From assembly GCA_027310505.1 (NCBI GenBank), contig DAIDAS010000331.1, forward strand, positions 1 to 5,215: a stretch of 5,215 nucleotides of DNA, in the 5' to 3' direction. A program made the position numbers and the translations under genes. Within the stretch, counting starts at the first letter, position 1. The number at the start of each line of letters is the position of its first letter. The notes beneath the pieces are model-generated. The model worked only from the letters and a program-made list of their open reading frames with translations, was not told the origin of the DNA and did not search any database. The stretch comes from a bacterium (GTDB lineage Bacteria > Pseudomonadota > Gammaproteobacteria > Burkholderiales > Methylophilaceae). Positions 4,611-5,215 of the stretch are shown here, in pieces.

Positions 4611-5215
4611 TTACTGGAAAAAGTCCTTCACCTTCTCCATCCACGACTTCGCCCTTGGGCTGTGCTTCTGCGCGTCCTGCTGGTTGATTTCTTCCAGTTC
4701 GCGCAGCAGTTCTTTCTGCCGTTCGGTCAGCTTGACCGGGGTTTCAACTACGACATGGCAGATCAGGTCGCCATGTTCGCTGGTGCGCAGAGGCTTGATG
4801 CCCTTGCCGCGCAGGCGGAACTTGGCGCCGGTCTGGGTTTCTGCCGGGATCTTCATCTTGGCGTGTCCATCGAGGGTCGGGATTTCGATTTCGCCGCCGA
4901 GGGCTGCCACGGTGAAACTGATCGGCATTTCGCAGTGCAGGTCACCGCCGTCACGCTGGAAGATGGCGTGTTGCTTGAGGTGAACCACCACGTACAGGTC
5001 ACCGGGGGGGCCGCCGTTGACGCCAGCCTCGCCTTCGCCTGAGAGGCGGATGCGGTCGCCTTCATCCACACCAGCGGGAATCTTGACCGCTAGCGTCTTG
5101 TGCTGCTTGACGCGGCCGTCGCCGTGGCAGGTGGGGCAGGGGTCCTTGACCATCTTGCCGTTGCCGTGGCAGGTGGGGCAGGTCTGTTGGATGGAGAAAA
5201 AGCCTTGCTGTACAC
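4611..5215 (-). CDS. dnaJ: Chaperone DnaJ, C-terminal part (start beyond window)
   Basis: DnaJ (Hsp40) delivers unfolded clients to DnaK and stimulates its ATPase. About the last 200 residues are present; the J-domain, the Gly/Phe region and the first two zinc motifs lie outside the window, to the right. The visible part opens with QQGFFSIQQ and zinc motifs 3 and 4 (CPTCHGNG and CPTCHGDG, 14 residues apart as in E. coli), then VKIPAGVDEGDRIRLSGEGEAG and the two beta-sandwich substrate domains (KQHAIFQRDGGDL; AALGGEIEIPTLDG; PAETQTGAKFRLRGKG; GDLICHVVVETP). It ends in the dimerisation tail finishing KVKDFFQ, with TAA at 4611-4613. The match to E. coli DnaJ is close and uninterrupted, so the gene looks intact at this end. 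ATG at 5153 is an internal Met and not the start. The adjacent terminator suggests this is the last gene of its operon, commonly grpE-dnaK-dnaJ. Confidence 0.97.
   Translation of the reverse strand, partial: VQQGFFSIQQTCPTCHGNGKMVKDPCPTCHGDGRVKQHKTLAVKIPAGVDEGDRIRLSGEGEAGVNGGPPGDLYVVVHLKQHAIFQRDGGDLHCEMPISFTVAALGGEIEIPTLDGHAKMKIPAETQTGAKFRLRGKGIKPLRTSEHGDLICHVVVETPVKLTERQKELLRELEEINQQDAQKHSPRAKSWMEKVKDFFQ

Overview
The window looks like a housekeeping chromosomal segment from a Gram-negative proteobacterium, most likely a betaproteobacterium. The reasons are a lipid A gene (lpxH), periplasmic signal peptides, an L,D-transpeptidase, a DnaJ close to the enterobacterial one, moderately high GC, and the cyclophilin pair next to lpxH, an arrangement I associate with Betaproteobacteria. 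The genus cannot be fixed from this sequence alone. There are no mobile elements, CRISPR arrays, rRNAs or tRNAs.

Left part, + strand (1-3465): a tightly packed run of five genes. First comes the 3' end of a gene whose product ends in an NTF2-like domain. It is followed by a secreted YkuD L,D-transpeptidase whose C-terminus carries a related domain, then a signal-peptide-bearing cyclophilin (PpiA-like), a cytoplasmic cyclophilin (PpiB) and the UDP-2,3-diacylglucosamine hydrolase LpxH. Three of the four junctions are overlaps of 4-8 bases, and the fourth is a 53-base gap holding a hairpin. All four visible starts are non-ATG (TTG, TTG, GTG and, for lpxH, apparently CTG). Most of these products serve the envelope: peptidoglycan modification, folding of periplasmic proteins and lipid A synthesis.

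Middle (3455-4186, - strand): a secreted Sel1-repeat protein converges on lpxH and overlaps it by 11 bases. Its Lys-rich C-terminal codons contain, on the other strand, a terminator-like hairpin plus T-tract that may end the lpxH transcript. A 118-base divergent spacer with a run of eight G follows.

Right part: a small predicted lipoprotein (4305-4514, +) with a CHKGK...HxxHGD...C motif, then a perfect 15-bp bidirectional terminator with a GCAA tetraloop, then the 3' two-fifths or more of dnaJ on the - strand (4611 to the window edge), probably the last gene of its chaperone operon.

I found no convincing new multi-gene system. The points most worth following up are the CTG start of lpxH, the shared NTF2-like domain of the first two genes, and the small CHKG lipoprotein.
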